Shown: positions 1 through 8,586 of the stretch, piece by piece
Layout: each line of letters opens with the position of its first letter
Position numbering within the stretch: position 1 is the stretch's first letter
Source of the DNA: Leptolinea sp. UBA5366
GTDB lineage: Bacteria; Chloroflexota; Anaerolineae; Anaerolineales; Anaerolineaceae
Length of the DNA: 25,076 bases
Assembly (NCBI GenBank): GCA_002407845.1
Contig: DHPK01000009.1
Coordinates: 84,340 to 109,415, forward strand
Direction of reading: 5' to 3'
Made by a program: the position numbers and the translations under genes
Notes under the pieces: generated by a model
Databases searched by the model: none
The model's input: the letters and a program-made list of their open reading frames with translations, nothing else
Told to the model about the DNA's origin: nothing

Positions 1-794
1 CCCGGCTTGAAACTGGGTCGGTGACCGCGCTTAGTTACGGTTACATGTTCCAGCAGCTGCCGGAAACGCTGATCGGAACCGCTTTGGGCACCGCAATTCT
101 TCCATCGCTTTCCCTGTTTATGTCGGAAAAGAAATTCGAATCGTTCCGCAATACTTATCTGATTGCTTGCCGGCTGGCTATTTCTCTCTCGATCGGAATG
201 ACGGTGATAATGGGGCTTGGGCTGGGACCGATTTTCAACTGGGTGTTTGATTTTACGGCAAGCGAAACAAACTTGCTGATCTGGACGCTGCGTGGATTTC
301 TGGTCGGGTTGACCGGTCACTGCCTCTTGGAAGTGGTCAACCGCTCCTTTTATGCGCAGCAAGACGCAGCCGTGCCATTGATTGGTACGCTGATTAATCT
401 GGCAGTTTATATCGGCGCCGGATTAGCGTTGTACCGCCCGCTGAATGCCCCGGGCATCAGCCTGACGGACTCATTGGCTTTCACGGTTCAGGCGATTGTC
501 TTGATCCTGATCATGAAAGTTGACCCGGCCAAAAGAGCGCGCTGGTTCAAAAAGCTGGATCGGTTCCGAAACAAACGGCCTGATGAGCAGCTTGCAGTTG
601 CTCCACAGTTTGGCAGTGTCGTGCCGCGATCGCTTCTTGGCGGGGCGGCGGCAGCGCTGGTGCTGTATGCTTCAATGAATCTTCCGCTGTTCGGTCTAGA
701 TAATCTGGTAAAATCTATGATTGGAATAGGTGCTGCTTTTCTTATCTATGTACCGTTTATTGTTCCGGAAATCAAAGCGTTGCGGCAATTTTAA
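1..794 (+). CDS. murJ: Lipid II flippase MurJ (MviN family), 3' part
   Basis: Integral membrane protein of the MurJ/MviN family, which flips lipid II across the inner membrane for peptidoglycan synthesis. Only the last 263 residues are present. The reading frame is open back to base 3, so the gene starts outside the window and the GTG at 21 is internal. The visible part opens with the family-typical stretch SVTALSYGYMFQQLPETLIG, followed by GTAILPSLS, then alternating hydrophobic helices typical of the C-terminal half. Families of this type are about 500 residues or longer, so about half is missing. The C-terminal helices end in a short basic/polar tail. The next gene starts 43 bases downstream, so the two are probably co-transcribed. 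Identity as MurJ is fairly secure; another MATE-like flippase is a minor alternative. Confidence 0.85.
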   Translation, partial: RLETGSVTALSYGYMFQQLPETLIGTALGTAILPSLSLFMSEKKFESFRNTYLIACRLAISLSIGMTVIMGLGLGPIFNWVFDFTASETNLLIWTLRGFLVGLTGHCLLEVVNRSFYAQQDAAVPLIGTLINLAVYIGAGLALYRPLNAPGISLTDSLAFTVQAIVLILIMKVDPAKRARWFKKLDRFRNKRPDEQLAVAPQFGSVVPRSLLGGAAAALVLYASMNLPLFGLDNLVKSMIGIGAAFLIYVPFIVPEIKALRQF

Positions 795-837
795 GGTCTG
801 CTCAACCTCAGCGTATGGAAGTCAGGAGCTTGTAATA

Positions 838-2196
838 ATGAATCAGAATTTGTCAGGAAACGACCCAAAACAGAGAAATCATCCAAATCCGGATCAGGGA
901 GCTTATCCCGGCTATCCGATGAACCAACCCGCCCAGGGCGGTTATCCGTCGGCTGGGAATGTGAATCCGGATGATCGTCAGCCGGGACAATTTACACCGC
1001 AGGGAGGCTTTTATCCGCCGCCGTATGGCCAGCCGGGACCGCAACAGCCCGAAGGCGGACAGCGTCATCCTTCCCATGACCGGAAACAGCCTAAAAAGGC
1101 TAGCAAACCGAAGAAACCGAGCAATGCGAAATGGGTATGGCTCGGCATTCTTATCATGCTGATTTTCATCGCAGCCGGAGCCGTGTTTGGCTATAATTCA
1201 GCCGTCAGCGCGCGCAGAAGCACCCAAAAAGAACAGTCGGTAAAGGCAGCAGCTCAGCAATATCAGCTGGCAATGACGGATATGGAAGCTGGAAATTTTG
1301 AAAATGCGAAGACTCGGCTTGAATATGTGCTGAGCATCGATCCGAATTACCCCGGCGCGACAGAAAAATATACCAACGTGATGGTGTCGCTCTTCCCAAA
1401 GGAAACACCGACACCGTTTTATACGCCGACCCCGGCACCGTCAAGCACGCCGGATACCCGAGGCGAGGCAGATTTGCTGAACACGATCCGCGCCAACATG
1501 CAGTCACAGGACTGGGCGACCGCGATCGAAAACATTGAGGCGCTGCGGAATAAAAATTTAGACTATGAATCCATGGAAGTCGACGGGTTGTATTATATTG
1601 CGCTGAGAAACTATGGCATTCAGCAGATTAACAATGGCTATCTCGAACCGGGCATTTATCGGATCACTTTGGCAGAAGCCTTTGGGCCGATTGATGCGGT
1701 GGCAAACAATCAGCGGGCTGCTGCCCGCAACTATCTTGCCGGAGCCGGTTTCTGGGAGATTGATTGGGAAAAAGCACTGCAGTATTATGCAAATTCTTAC
1801 CAGGTTGCGCCGGGAATGTATGACCGGGCATCCGGGTACACCGCTCAGGAACGCTATATCCGCGCGTCCTTTGAGTATGGGCAAAAACTGCTAACCTCGG
1901 CTGAACAGACAAGTAATCAGTCGCTCTATTGTCAAGCTGTTGATTACTTTGCTCAGGGCTTTTCAATGAGTGCAAATGAATCATTTGCACCGGCTGCGAC
2001 ACAGGCGTCAATCGGCTGTTATCCGCCGACTGCAACACCTGAAATTGTCGTTCCGACAGAAATGCTCGCGACCCCGACTGTGCAGGGAGCGACAGGAGGC
2101 GAGTCAGGTGAAGTGCCAGTTGCGCCGATTGAGGTTGGCACGTCCGTGCCGCTCAGTCCTCCTGATCCAAGTCTTGGGGATCCTAACCAGCCGTAA
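838..2196 (+). CDS. Membrane-anchored TPR-like protein with TPTP linkers
   Basis: A 452-residue protein of unknown specific function. Residues 1-95 are a disordered Pro/Gly/Gln/Tyr-rich segment ending in a Lys/Pro-rich patch. One transmembrane helix follows at about 99-121 (starting WVWLGILIMLIFIAAG). The rest is probably extracytoplasmic: a TPR-like helical segment (LEYVLSIDPNYPGA), a Thr/Pro linker (TPTPFYTPTPAPSSTPDT), a second helical-repeat region, and a Thr/Pro tail. Such linkers are common in Anaerolineae surface proteins. I chose the ATG at 838 because AGGAG lies 9 bases before it. A longer open frame from 730 runs inside murJ and adds a non-family-like N-terminus. Likely a scaffold or envelope protein; no enzyme motif is visible. 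Confidence 0.8.
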   Translation: MNQNLSGNDPKQRNHPNPDQGAYPGYPMNQPAQGGYPSAGNVNPDDRQPGQFTPQGGFYPPPYGQPGPQQPEGGQRHPSHDRKQPKKASKPKKPSNAKWVWLGILIMLIFIAAGAVFGYNSAVSARRSTQKEQSVKAAAQQYQLAMTDMEAGNFENAKTRLEYVLSIDPNYPGATEKYTNVMVSLFPKETPTPFYTPTPAPSSTPDTRGEADLLNTIRANMQSQDWATAIENIEALRNKNLDYESMEVDGLYYIALRNYGIQQINNGYLEPGIYRITLAEAFGPIDAVANNQRAAARNYLAGAGFWEIDWEKALQYYANSYQVAPGMYDRASGYTAQERYIRASFEYGQKLLTSAEQTSNQSLYCQAVDYFAQGFSMSANESFAPAATQASIGCYPPTATPEIVVPTEMLATPTVQGATGGESGEVPVAPIEVGTSVPLSPPDPSLGDPNQP

Positions 2197-2218
2197 AAAA
2201 TCAAGCGTTGTCTATTTG

Positions 2219-2253
2219 AAGGTGCTTCTGAATTTTCGAAGCACCTTTTTTTT
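2219..2253 (+). terminator. Rho-independent terminator after the TPR-like gene
   Basis: Perfect 10-bp stem AAGGTGCTTC / GAAGCACCTT (2219-2228 and 2238-2247), loop of 9, followed by a run of T to 2253. It lies 22 bases after the stop codon of the upstream gene and closes the murJ-TPR unit. Confidence 0.92.
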
Positions 2254-3313
2254 CGGAATCCCGTATGGGTCGAATAAGGGAAAGTCTTTCTTTCTGGTCT
2301 GGCTTGCTCTGGTCTGACTGATGGATCGGCTTCAAGGTGTTTCGACTTTATTTTGACATGGAAGATTATTGAGCGAGCTTGCTAATGTTATTTATATAGG
2401 ATTATAGACATCATGATGTATTAGACAACTTGTAACAATCAAATCCAACTGTTGACTACAATCAAAAAGGATTGCCGCAGATTTTCAGCTGGATAGGAAT
2501 AGGGCTTGTTTTCAATTGGTACCGAATGAGTGCTTCGTTCGTACCATTAACAGTGTTAGGGGATTAGTTTTTCATAATCTGACATTGGCTATATCAAACT
2601 AACTGAAATTGGATACAAAGACTTGATCCATTTATATTTGTCAATATTGTTTTATAAGATTGCATTGAATCACTCAAGAAGTTTTTTATTTAATCCCTGC
2701 AGGACAGCGACCTTATTTCATAACAATTAAGTCTTTAAAGACTAATGAGACCTGTAACGAAAGTCCGCTGGGAGAAGATTCAAATATATATTTTCGGTTA
2801 ACTCAAACACTTTATTCATGCATTGGTCGGTTGTCGGTACGGAAGGTAAAAACGGAAGGTATAAATCGAAAAACACTCGTTCAATTCAATCGCGCTAGGG
2901 AGATATTGAAAGGTGTTTGCGATTTTGAGCCAATAAATGAAATCCGGGAGGTCAGATCGATTGGCTCTGGTGAGGTCAGTAGAATAAAAATTCCTCGAAT
3001 AAATCATGTACCAGTGTTTTGCTCCTCAGCTGTGATCAGAAAATAAATGGCTCGAAAGAAATAGAGATAATTCCATGTTTTCTTTTGCAATTTGTTTCTG
3101 GAAAGCCAGCAGAATTCGAATAGGTATCGAGGGTTGAAGAAGAAGGTAGCAGATAGAGGTAGAAGATCGAGCCTAAAACGATTGCAGCTGCAATGACCGT
3201 TATCTGTACGCTTCGCTGGCGAAAAAGTAAACTCGCTGGGCGATAATTATATCCAAGGAAGAAATGACACTTTCAAAGTTGCCGATGAGCCGAACCACTT
3301 ATATAATAAACAT
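2254..3313. other. About 1 kb gap without a convincing gene
   Basis: AT-richer than the flanks and full of stops in all frames. The short open frames here (for example 2831-3046 plus and 2816-3007 minus) have no recognisable domain, no convincing ribosome binding site and no family resemblance. A weak hairpin GGTAC...GTACC sits at about 2518-2545. The only coding-like signal is the minus-strand segment listed separately at 3036-3272. The promoter of the following glycosyltransferase gene must lie in this gap, but I cannot fix its position. Confidence 0.6.
3036..3272 (-). pseudogene. Possible remnant of a single-pass membrane protein
   Basis: On the minus strand an open frame of about 78 codons runs from just after a TGA (3273-3275) to a TGA at 3036-3038. 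It has no ATG, GTG or TTG start. Its translation has a basic stretch (LLFRQRS) followed directly by a 22-residue hydrophobic segment (VQITVIAAAIVLGSIFYLYL, then LP; 3144-3209) and a polar PSSSTLDTYSNSAG stretch, like the signal anchor of a bacterial exported protein. The rest (GFPETNCKRK...) looks like nothing known. This could be a decayed gene whose start and body have been lost, or a chance open frame. Low confidence. Confidence 0.22.
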
Positions 3314-5854
3314 GTGTCGAAGAAATGGTTTTGGTTTTGGCTGCTGAGCGCGATCGAAGGAATCTGCGCAACTACGCTGCTTTTTTCGGACCCGTCTGAA
3401 GCAGAGCATGCGGTTTTGTTTGGGTTGTCTGCAAATAGGTTGATACTGGTTTTTCTAATGACGCTGGGCTGGGTCGGCTGCCTGGCGCTTGCAGTGCTGA
3501 TCAGGAAAAGGAAAGATTTTGCTGTCTCCACTTTGAGCCGGTTTGAAAAAACGCTGAGCTGGTTCGCACTGTTGCTTGGATTTAGCGCAGTCATTGCCTG
3601 GATTTTTTTGCAGCCGCCTTTTGGACTAACATCGACATCCCGTTCAATTTTCCAAAAACTTCAGCCGCTGCTCCTCTGGGCAATCGTTTTCGCTCTGCAA
3701 TTTATCTTGTTCCATTATTGGATGATCCGTCCCAGAATTAACTGGCAGTCAAATCGAATTCCGCTGATTTGGGCTGGATTGTTTCTAGTTGTTTTCAGCG
3801 GGCTGATTTTGACAGCGCTCGTCAGCGGTGCGGGTTTGTCAACAATCTCAGGGACTTTCTACCGACAAGGCGTACCGCTGCTTGAAGGTCACCTGCTTTA
3901 TCCGCTGCTGGCAATTTTTCTGCTGATGTTGATTAAGCTGTGGATTAATCAGCGCGTGTTTTGGAAGCGAAACGCCATTCAGAAGATGGAACCATCCCTG
4001 ACATTAGCGCTGGCGGCACTCGTTTGGATTGCTGCATCCGTGATTTGGATCCGCACGCCTTTCGAAGGCAGAAGCTACTTTTTACCTGCTCTGCGCCCGC
4101 CGAATATGAATTTCTACCCATCGTCTGATGCGGAAAGCTATGACCTGCTGGCTCAAAATATTCTGATAGGTAGCGGATTCCGCAATGGCATGACGGTCGT
4201 TCGTCCGCTTTATGCTGCGTTTCTCGCTCTTTTGCACGCGCTTGCCGGCAATGATTACATGCAGGTGACCAATTTGCAGATTATTTTTCTCGCGCTGTTT
4301 CCGGTTGCAGTATTTTTGCTAGGGACGATCCTGCATAGCCGTTTCAGCGGCATTCTGGCAGCGTTGTGGATAATTTTCCGCGAGATGTATTCGATCAGAC
4401 TGACTCCGCTGGTTCAGGTCTCGAACAGTCGTTTGTTCATGTCTGATCTGCCAACGGCGTGCATGGTCAGCTGGCTGCTGGTTGCGCTCGTACTCTGGAT
4501 TAAATCGATCAATCCTGACGCAGCTAGAAAATGGGCACTCGTTACAGGCGGATTAACCGGACTGGCCTTTCTGATCCGGACACAGACATTTGTCTTCATC
4601 CTGGCAATTTTATTCTTGATGATTGTCTATTATGCTAGACAAAAGAGCTTGCAGCGAATTGGCTTGCGCGCGATTAATGCATATCTGAGCGCGGTAATGA
4701 TAATCGTCATGCCCTGGTTGATCCTGAATCGGGCGCTGCCTAATCAATCCGTTGACCTAACAAAATCGGAAGGCGCATATCTTTCTCGGCTCTATGAACG
4801 CGCTGCTGGACTGGAAGATTCAGAAAGCGGAAAGAAATCTATTTTCGAACTCATCGCAGCCTATCCCAAGCAAATTGGGGAGGAAATCGGCGCTCATTTC
4901 ATTAATAACGAATTGTCCTCGCTGCTGGTATTGCCGGCACGAACAGAGGCAGCCGCTTCCAGCGCTGATTGGATGAATGACGAGAGCGTTTTTTGGTATC
5001 GAGAAAGTTCCGAGGAAGTCGTCCGCAAAAATCCTCTTTTACTTGCAAGATATTTGGTGGTCATTTCCTTTGGGGTTGGAGCGGCGGTCAAGAAGCATCA
5101 TTGGGCAGGGCTGGTGCCTCTCGCATTGCACGTTGTCTATTCTGCAGGGACAGCACTGGCGATGAATTCAGGATTTCGCTTCATTCTTCCGGTCGATTGG
5201 ATCCTAATGTTCTACTTTGCGATCGGCTGCGTCAGCCTGCTGCATTTCGTAACGGATGTGATTGAACTGCCCCAGGAAGAGAAGATTTCTCGCGATGATC
5301 TTGGTTTCTATTTGAATAATAGACAATTTCTCCCAATGCCGTTGATCATCATTTGTCTGATCATTTCAGGGTTGATTTTGCCCGTCTGTGATCAGCTGAT
5401 TCCAGCTCGTTACGACAGAGATAAATCTGAACTCGAACTGCTTTCAGAGTGGAGCCGTCTTTCTGAGATTAATCAAAAAATCAGCACCAAAAACAATCTC
5501 GAAGAGCAGATTGCTGCACAAACGCTGACGATCCTGGAAGGGCGAAGTGTCTATCCGCGTTTCTATGCCGCTGAAGAAGGAGATTCCGGCGGAGCTTCAA
5601 GCGTGAAAACAGGTGTTCCTTATAATCGGCTGGTCTGGATGCAGCTGAATGACAACGTGCAAACTGTTTCCTTGCCGGTTGCAGGATATACGATTGAATC
5701 CTGCAGCATTCCCGATCCCGTTGACGCCATTGTCATCGGGCGCGAAAAGGCAGATCACTTTGCTGCAGAATGGGTATCTTTTTCGGATAGCCATCGAAGT
5801 ATTACCTGGACTGCTTCATCCGCTGCCAACAATTGTGACTGGGAGGTGCAGTGA
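3314..5854 (+). CDS. GT-C-type membrane glycosyltransferase-like protein
   Basis: An 846-residue polytopic membrane protein. The N-terminal 640 or so residues contain many hydrophobic helices; the C-terminal about 150 residues are soluble and probably extracytoplasmic. After about seven helices comes a loop with SSDAESYDLLAQN (Asp272/Glu274), then a Gly-rich GSGFRNG and RPLYAAFLALLHALAG. This matches the GT-C fold of lipid-linked sugar transferases (PMT/ArnT-like), whose catalytic acidic residue lies in the first large external loop. It would transfer a sugar from a polyprenyl-phosphate donor to an envelope acceptor. The long run of helices before the DAE loop is unusual, since that loop normally follows helix 1. 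The start is a GTG with no strong Shine-Dalgarno; the ATG at 3312 is out of frame. It overlaps the next gene by one base. Confidence 0.7.
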   Translation: MSKKWFWFWLLSAIEGICATTLLFSDPSEAEHAVLFGLSANRLILVFLMTLGWVGCLALAVLIRKRKDFAVSTLSRFEKTLSWFALLLGFSAVIAWIFLQPPFGLTSTSRSIFQKLQPLLLWAIVFALQFILFHYWMIRPRINWQSNRIPLIWAGLFLVVFSGLILTALVSGAGLSTISGTFYRQGVPLLEGHLLYPLLAIFLLMLIKLWINQRVFWKRNAIQKMEPSLTLALAALVWIAASVIWIRTPFEGRSYFLPALRPPNMNFYPSSDAESYDLLAQNILIGSGFRNGMTVVRPLYAAFLALLHALAGNDYMQVTNLQIIFLALFPVAVFLLGTILHSRFSGILAALWIIFREMYSIRLTPLVQVSNSRLFMSDLPTACMVSWLLVALVLWIKSINPDAARKWALVTGGLTGLAFLIRTQTFVFILAILFLMIVYYARQKSLQRIGLRAINAYLSAVMIIVMPWLILNRALPNQSVDLTKSEGAYLSRLYERAAGLEDSESGKKSIFELIAAYPKQIGEEIGAHFINNELSSLLVLPARTEAAASSADWMNDESVFWYRESSEEVVRKNPLLLARYLVVISFGVGAAVKKHHWAGLVPLALHVVYSAGTALAMNSGFRFILPVDWILMFYFAIGCVSLLHFVTDVIELPQEEKISRDDLGFYLNNRQFLPMPLIIICLIISGLILPVCDQLIPARYDRDKSELELLSEWSRLSEINQKISTKNNLEEQIAAQTLTILEGRSVYPRFYAAEEGDSGGASSVKTGVPYNRLVWMQLNDNVQTVSLPVAGYTIESCSIPDPVDAIVIGREKADHFAAEWVSFSDSHRSITWTASSAANNCDWEVQ

Positions 5855-7548
5855 TGCCTGATTTACGACAGAGCCTGGCTGCGCACGAACCATATATCTT
5901 GAATGCAATCGCGCAGGTGCTGGGCTATCAAGTCGACCATGAAAGTCTGATCCCCGCGGGGGATTTAATTGCTGAGAAATTTTTAAGCGATGAGCGATTT
6001 GATGCCTTGAATCAGCGAATACCATCTTTCGTCAAACCTGCGGTGGCAGCCCTTCTGAAATCTGAAGGGCGCATACCGGTCAACAGATTCTTCCGTTTGT
6101 ATGGAGAGATTGAAACTTATGGCGAGACGCGATTTCAGCGGGAACAGCCTTGGCTGAACCCTTCGAACCCGTCTGAATGGCTTTGGTACCATGGATTAAT
6201 TCAAAAGGGATTTTTTGAAGCGCCTTCCGGGTTACAGGAAAATATCTATTTTCCGGAAGAAATATATGAAAAACTGTCAATCGACTATCAACTCCCGCTC
6301 AACATGGCAGTTGATTCAGGGCAGCTGCTGATTCGCCCGGCAGCTCCGCGCGAAGTTGCGCAGGTTGAAGCTGGGAATGACTCGATTCTTGATTTATGCT
6401 GTCTGTTGCTGGCGGCTGTTCGATCCGGACATGCGGTTGATTCTCTTTTTCCCGTATTTGGCAGTCTGAAAACTCAGTTTGCGATTGACGTTCTTCAGAA
6501 TGCAGGAATTCTGGATGAGGATAACGTTCCAATCCTCAAATCTACCGAGTTCTTTTTGAAAACAGATCGTTTCTTAGCGCTCTTGCAGCTGATCCAAACC
6601 TGGAAAGAATCCGAACAGATTGATGAATTATTGCTGATTCCTGACCTTTACGTCGATGAGCTTTTTGTTCATAACCCCAGTAAACTCAGGACACATGTTT
6701 TCCATTTCCTGAAACGAATTCGCGGGAATGGTTGGTGGAGTTTTTCCGGATTTCTTTCAGCAGTTAAACAGGAAGCTCCTGATTTCTTACGGGAACAGGA
6801 CGATACCGGCTCCTGGCTGATCAGGAATCGACAGAAAAGTCAGTTTCGCGACTGGGAAAATATCGAAGGAGAGTATCTTCAATTTCTGCTGGCCGGGCCG
6901 TTTCATTGGCTTGGAATTGTTGACATCGCATATGCCGCCAATAATAAAGGGCTGAGCGAGGAAGAAAAATCTAAGCTGCCGATCAGTGCATTTCGAATAA
7001 GCCGCATGGGTGAACAGAGCTTGGAAGCCAGTCTTGCAACTGTACAAGAAAATAGACAATATCGACTCGCAAATCAGGAAAAAACACCGCCAAAAGTGAC
7101 AATTGACGGACGGGTAGCAGTGACAGCTGGAACTTCACGCAGTCTGCGCTATCACATCGCCAGATACTGCGAATGGGAAAAAATTCAACCTGATCGCTGG
7201 ATCTTTAGGATCACACCGCAATCGCTGCGCGAGGCAGCCCAAATGGATTTGCCAGCCGATAAATTCGTTGGCATGCTGCGCCGTGCTGGGGATCGGTCAC
7301 TGCCAGAACCGCTGATGACTGCGATTGAGCACTGGATTCAGACGGATTCACAGGCGACCATGTTTCAGGCGACCGTGCTAACGGTTACTAATCCGGAATG
7401 GATCAATAATCTGATGAACTCAAAAGATACCGCGAAATGGATTCAACAACGGTTAAACCCGAACACCGTGCTGATCAGGTCAAAAGGAGAGGAAGCTGTC
7501 CGGCGGGCGCTGATCGAAATGGGGGCGCTGACCGACATGCAGAATTGA
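5854..7548 (+). CDS. Helicase-associated (Helicase_C_3-like) domain protein, no motor
   Basis: A 564-residue soluble protein. The C-terminal part, from about residue 415 (VAVTAGTSRSLRYHIARYCE, then the RITPQSLREAAQM stretch and PEPLMTAIEHWI), resembles the XPB/Ssl2-like helicase-associated domain found in many actinobacterial and Chloroflexota proteins. The N-terminal 400 residues look helical, with winged-helix-like pieces, but show no Walker A/B or other helicase motifs. It may bind nucleic acid as a partner of a separate XPB-type helicase; that role is inference. The ATG at 5854 overlaps the TGA of the glycosyltransferase gene (TGATG) and has GGGAGG 8 bases upstream, so it is translationally coupled. 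I preferred it to the GTG at 5851. Confidence 0.6.
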   Translation: MPDLRQSLAAHEPYILNAIAQVLGYQVDHESLIPAGDLIAEKFLSDERFDALNQRIPSFVKPAVAALLKSEGRIPVNRFFRLYGEIETYGETRFQREQPWLNPSNPSEWLWYHGLIQKGFFEAPSGLQENIYFPEEIYEKLSIDYQLPLNMAVDSGQLLIRPAAPREVAQVEAGNDSILDLCCLLLAAVRSGHAVDSLFPVFGSLKTQFAIDVLQNAGILDEDNVPILKSTEFFLKTDRFLALLQLIQTWKESEQIDELLLIPDLYVDELFVHNPSKLRTHVFHFLKRIRGNGWWSFSGFLSAVKQEAPDFLREQDDTGSWLIRNRQKSQFRDWENIEGEYLQFLLAGPFHWLGIVDIAYAANNKGLSEEEKSKLPISAFRISRMGEQSLEASLATVQENRQYRLANQEKTPPKVTIDGRVAVTAGTSRSLRYHIARYCEWEKIQPDRWIFRITPQSLREAAQMDLPADKFVGMLRRAGDRSLPEPLMTAIEHWIQTDSQATMFQATVLTVTNPEWINNLMNSKDTAKWIQQRLNPNTVLIRSKGEEAVRRALIEMGALTDMQN

Positions 7549-7580
7549 GCTTGGTCAAGCGCGAATGAAAGGATATGCAG

Positions 7581-7931
7581 ATGGAAGAAAATGAAAATAT
7601 AAACCGCAAAGCTGTTTGGGATTTGGAAAAAGCCGACGCTGAAAGGGCACGGATGATGAAGGAATCATTGAGGAACGTGCTTGATCCAGAACTGGGATAC
7701 AGCGTGATCGATCTCGGGCTGATCCGGAACGTGGTTGAAGAGCCTGGTAGAGTCTTGATCACAATGATTCTGACAACACCTTTCTGCCCTTACAGCGGAC
7801 AGCTGATCGAGGAAGTTCGGCAGGCTGCTTGGGATGCATTGGAAAAAGAAGCGTTTGTCGATTTGCGCTTTGACCCATGGGATCCTGAGATGATGGAAGA
7901 AGGGATTGACTTGGATTGGGGACTTTATTGA
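7581..7931 (+). CDS. MIP18/SufT-type (DUF59) metal-sulfur assembly protein
   Basis: A 116-residue single-domain protein of the MIP18/PaaD/SufT-like family (DUF59), whose members help mature iron-sulfur proteins. The diagnostic features are LRNVLDPELGYSVIDLGLIR (30-49) and TTPFCPY (65-71), with the conserved Cys at 69. The C-terminus is acidic (EMMEEGIDLDWGLY). I chose the ATG at 7581 because AAAGG (7568-7572) is 8 bases before it and only 2 bases before the ATG at 7575. It follows the helicase-associated gene by about 30 bases and is probably its operon partner; a shared function is not shown by the sequence. Confidence 0.85.
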   Translation: MEENENINRKAVWDLEKADAERARMMKESLRNVLDPELGYSVIDLGLIRNVVEEPGRVLITMILTTPFCPYSGQLIEEVRQAAWDALEKEAFVDLRFDPWDPEMMEEGIDLDWGLY

Positions 7932-7947
7932 CGGTTGATTGATTTCG

Positions 7948-7976
7948 CAGCTCAATGAATGGTTTTGAGCTGTTTT
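7948..7976 (+). terminator. Probable terminator after the DUF59 gene
   Basis: 8-bp stem CAGCTCAA / TTGAGCTG (7948-7955 and 7965-7972) with a 9-base loop and a short run of four T. The stem is sound but the T tract is short, so termination may be partial. It lies 16 bases after the stop codon. Confidence 0.6.
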
Positions 7977-8480
7977 ACCAGAAAGGTCTTAATTCGCAGT
8001 CGATAATTCTGGTGAGCGAGAAATATTTTCTCAACCGGCAGCAGGCAGAATGAACGTGCTTCTGGTTGATCCGGTGAATGCGATTCTGAAATTCTGTGGG
8101 GTAGCAGAATGAATGTGCCTGCTGGGTTTACTAGTGAATGCAGATCTGAAATATAGCCGCCTAAAAAAAAGTCCCTTTACCTGATACTGCTCAACTTTAA
8201 GGAATAAAGCTGGATTGGATAAAATCAGGTGCGAAAAAAACAGAAAATTATATCCAAAAATAGACAATTAAATGATGACACGTATGCGCGATTGTGGTAG
8301 AACGATCCTTTCCACCCAATAAAGTTCTTTTCAGTATTTTCCACGCCATTACAATATAAACAAACACACTTCATTCTCCGAGCGAACGCTTCAAGCAGGA
8401 TAACAGTAAACAACCGGATAAGAGTCTGCGCAGCAAATAGCATTCAGATTAATCGAACATAGAATAAACGTTCGCTAAAT
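7977..8480. other. About 500 bp gap without a gene
   Basis: AT-rich spacer between the DUF59 gene and the convergent aminotransferase terminator. Minus-strand open frames at 8031-8267 and 8225-8443 overlap each other, have no recognisable domain and no ribosome binding site. The only structure noticed is the degenerate tandem repeat at 8045-8156, listed separately. Confidence 0.6.
8045..8156. repeat. Two-copy degenerate tandem repeat, period 59
   Basis: Two diverged copies begin at 8045 and 8104. Both start GCAGAATGAA(C/T)GTGC, share GTGAATGC in the middle and end TCTGAAAT. About two thirds of the positions match over some 50 bases. Read on the minus strand both copies give related peptides (FRSAFTSKPSR and FRIAFTGSTRS), but no start codon or family supports a gene. 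Confidence 0.65.
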
Positions 8481-8482
8481 AA

Positions 8483-8562
8483 ATAAAAAAAATCAGCTCC
8501 CCGGTTTCGATGGTAAGAAAAACCGTTTGTGGTTTTTCCTCATCAATCAGAGAAGCTGATTT
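8483..8562 (-). terminator. Branched terminator of the aminotransferase gene
   Basis: Read on the minus strand, an outer 9-bp stem AAATCAGCT / AGCTGATTT (8554-8562 with 8490-8498) encloses an inner 8-bp hairpin GAAAAACC / GGTTTTTC (8531-8538 with 8517-8524; 6-base loop). The outer stem is followed by a U run (the A-rich bases 8483-8490 on the plus strand). It begins 24 bases after the aminotransferase stop. The bulk between the two stems is much larger than in an ordinary terminator. Confidence 0.7.
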
Positions 8563-8586
8563 GATCGCTTTGTGCTTTTGAATCAA

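Noticed and set aside
730..837. Longer start for the TPR-like protein
   Set aside because: The extension overlaps murJ and gives a non-family-like N-terminus; the ATG at 838 has a proper AGGAG spacing.
2831..3046. Plus-strand 71-codon open frame and its minus-strand counterpart at 2816-3007
   Set aside because: No domain, no clear ribosome binding site and no compositional signal; likely chance frames in the gap.
8225..8443. Minus-strand open frame in the aminotransferase spacer
   Set aside because: Overlaps another frame at 8031-8267, has no recognisable motif or ribosome binding site.
8380..8475. LexA-like boxes (CGAAC and GTTCG motifs)
   Set aside because: Spacing between the half-sites does not match the known CGAAC-N4-GTTCG arrangement.
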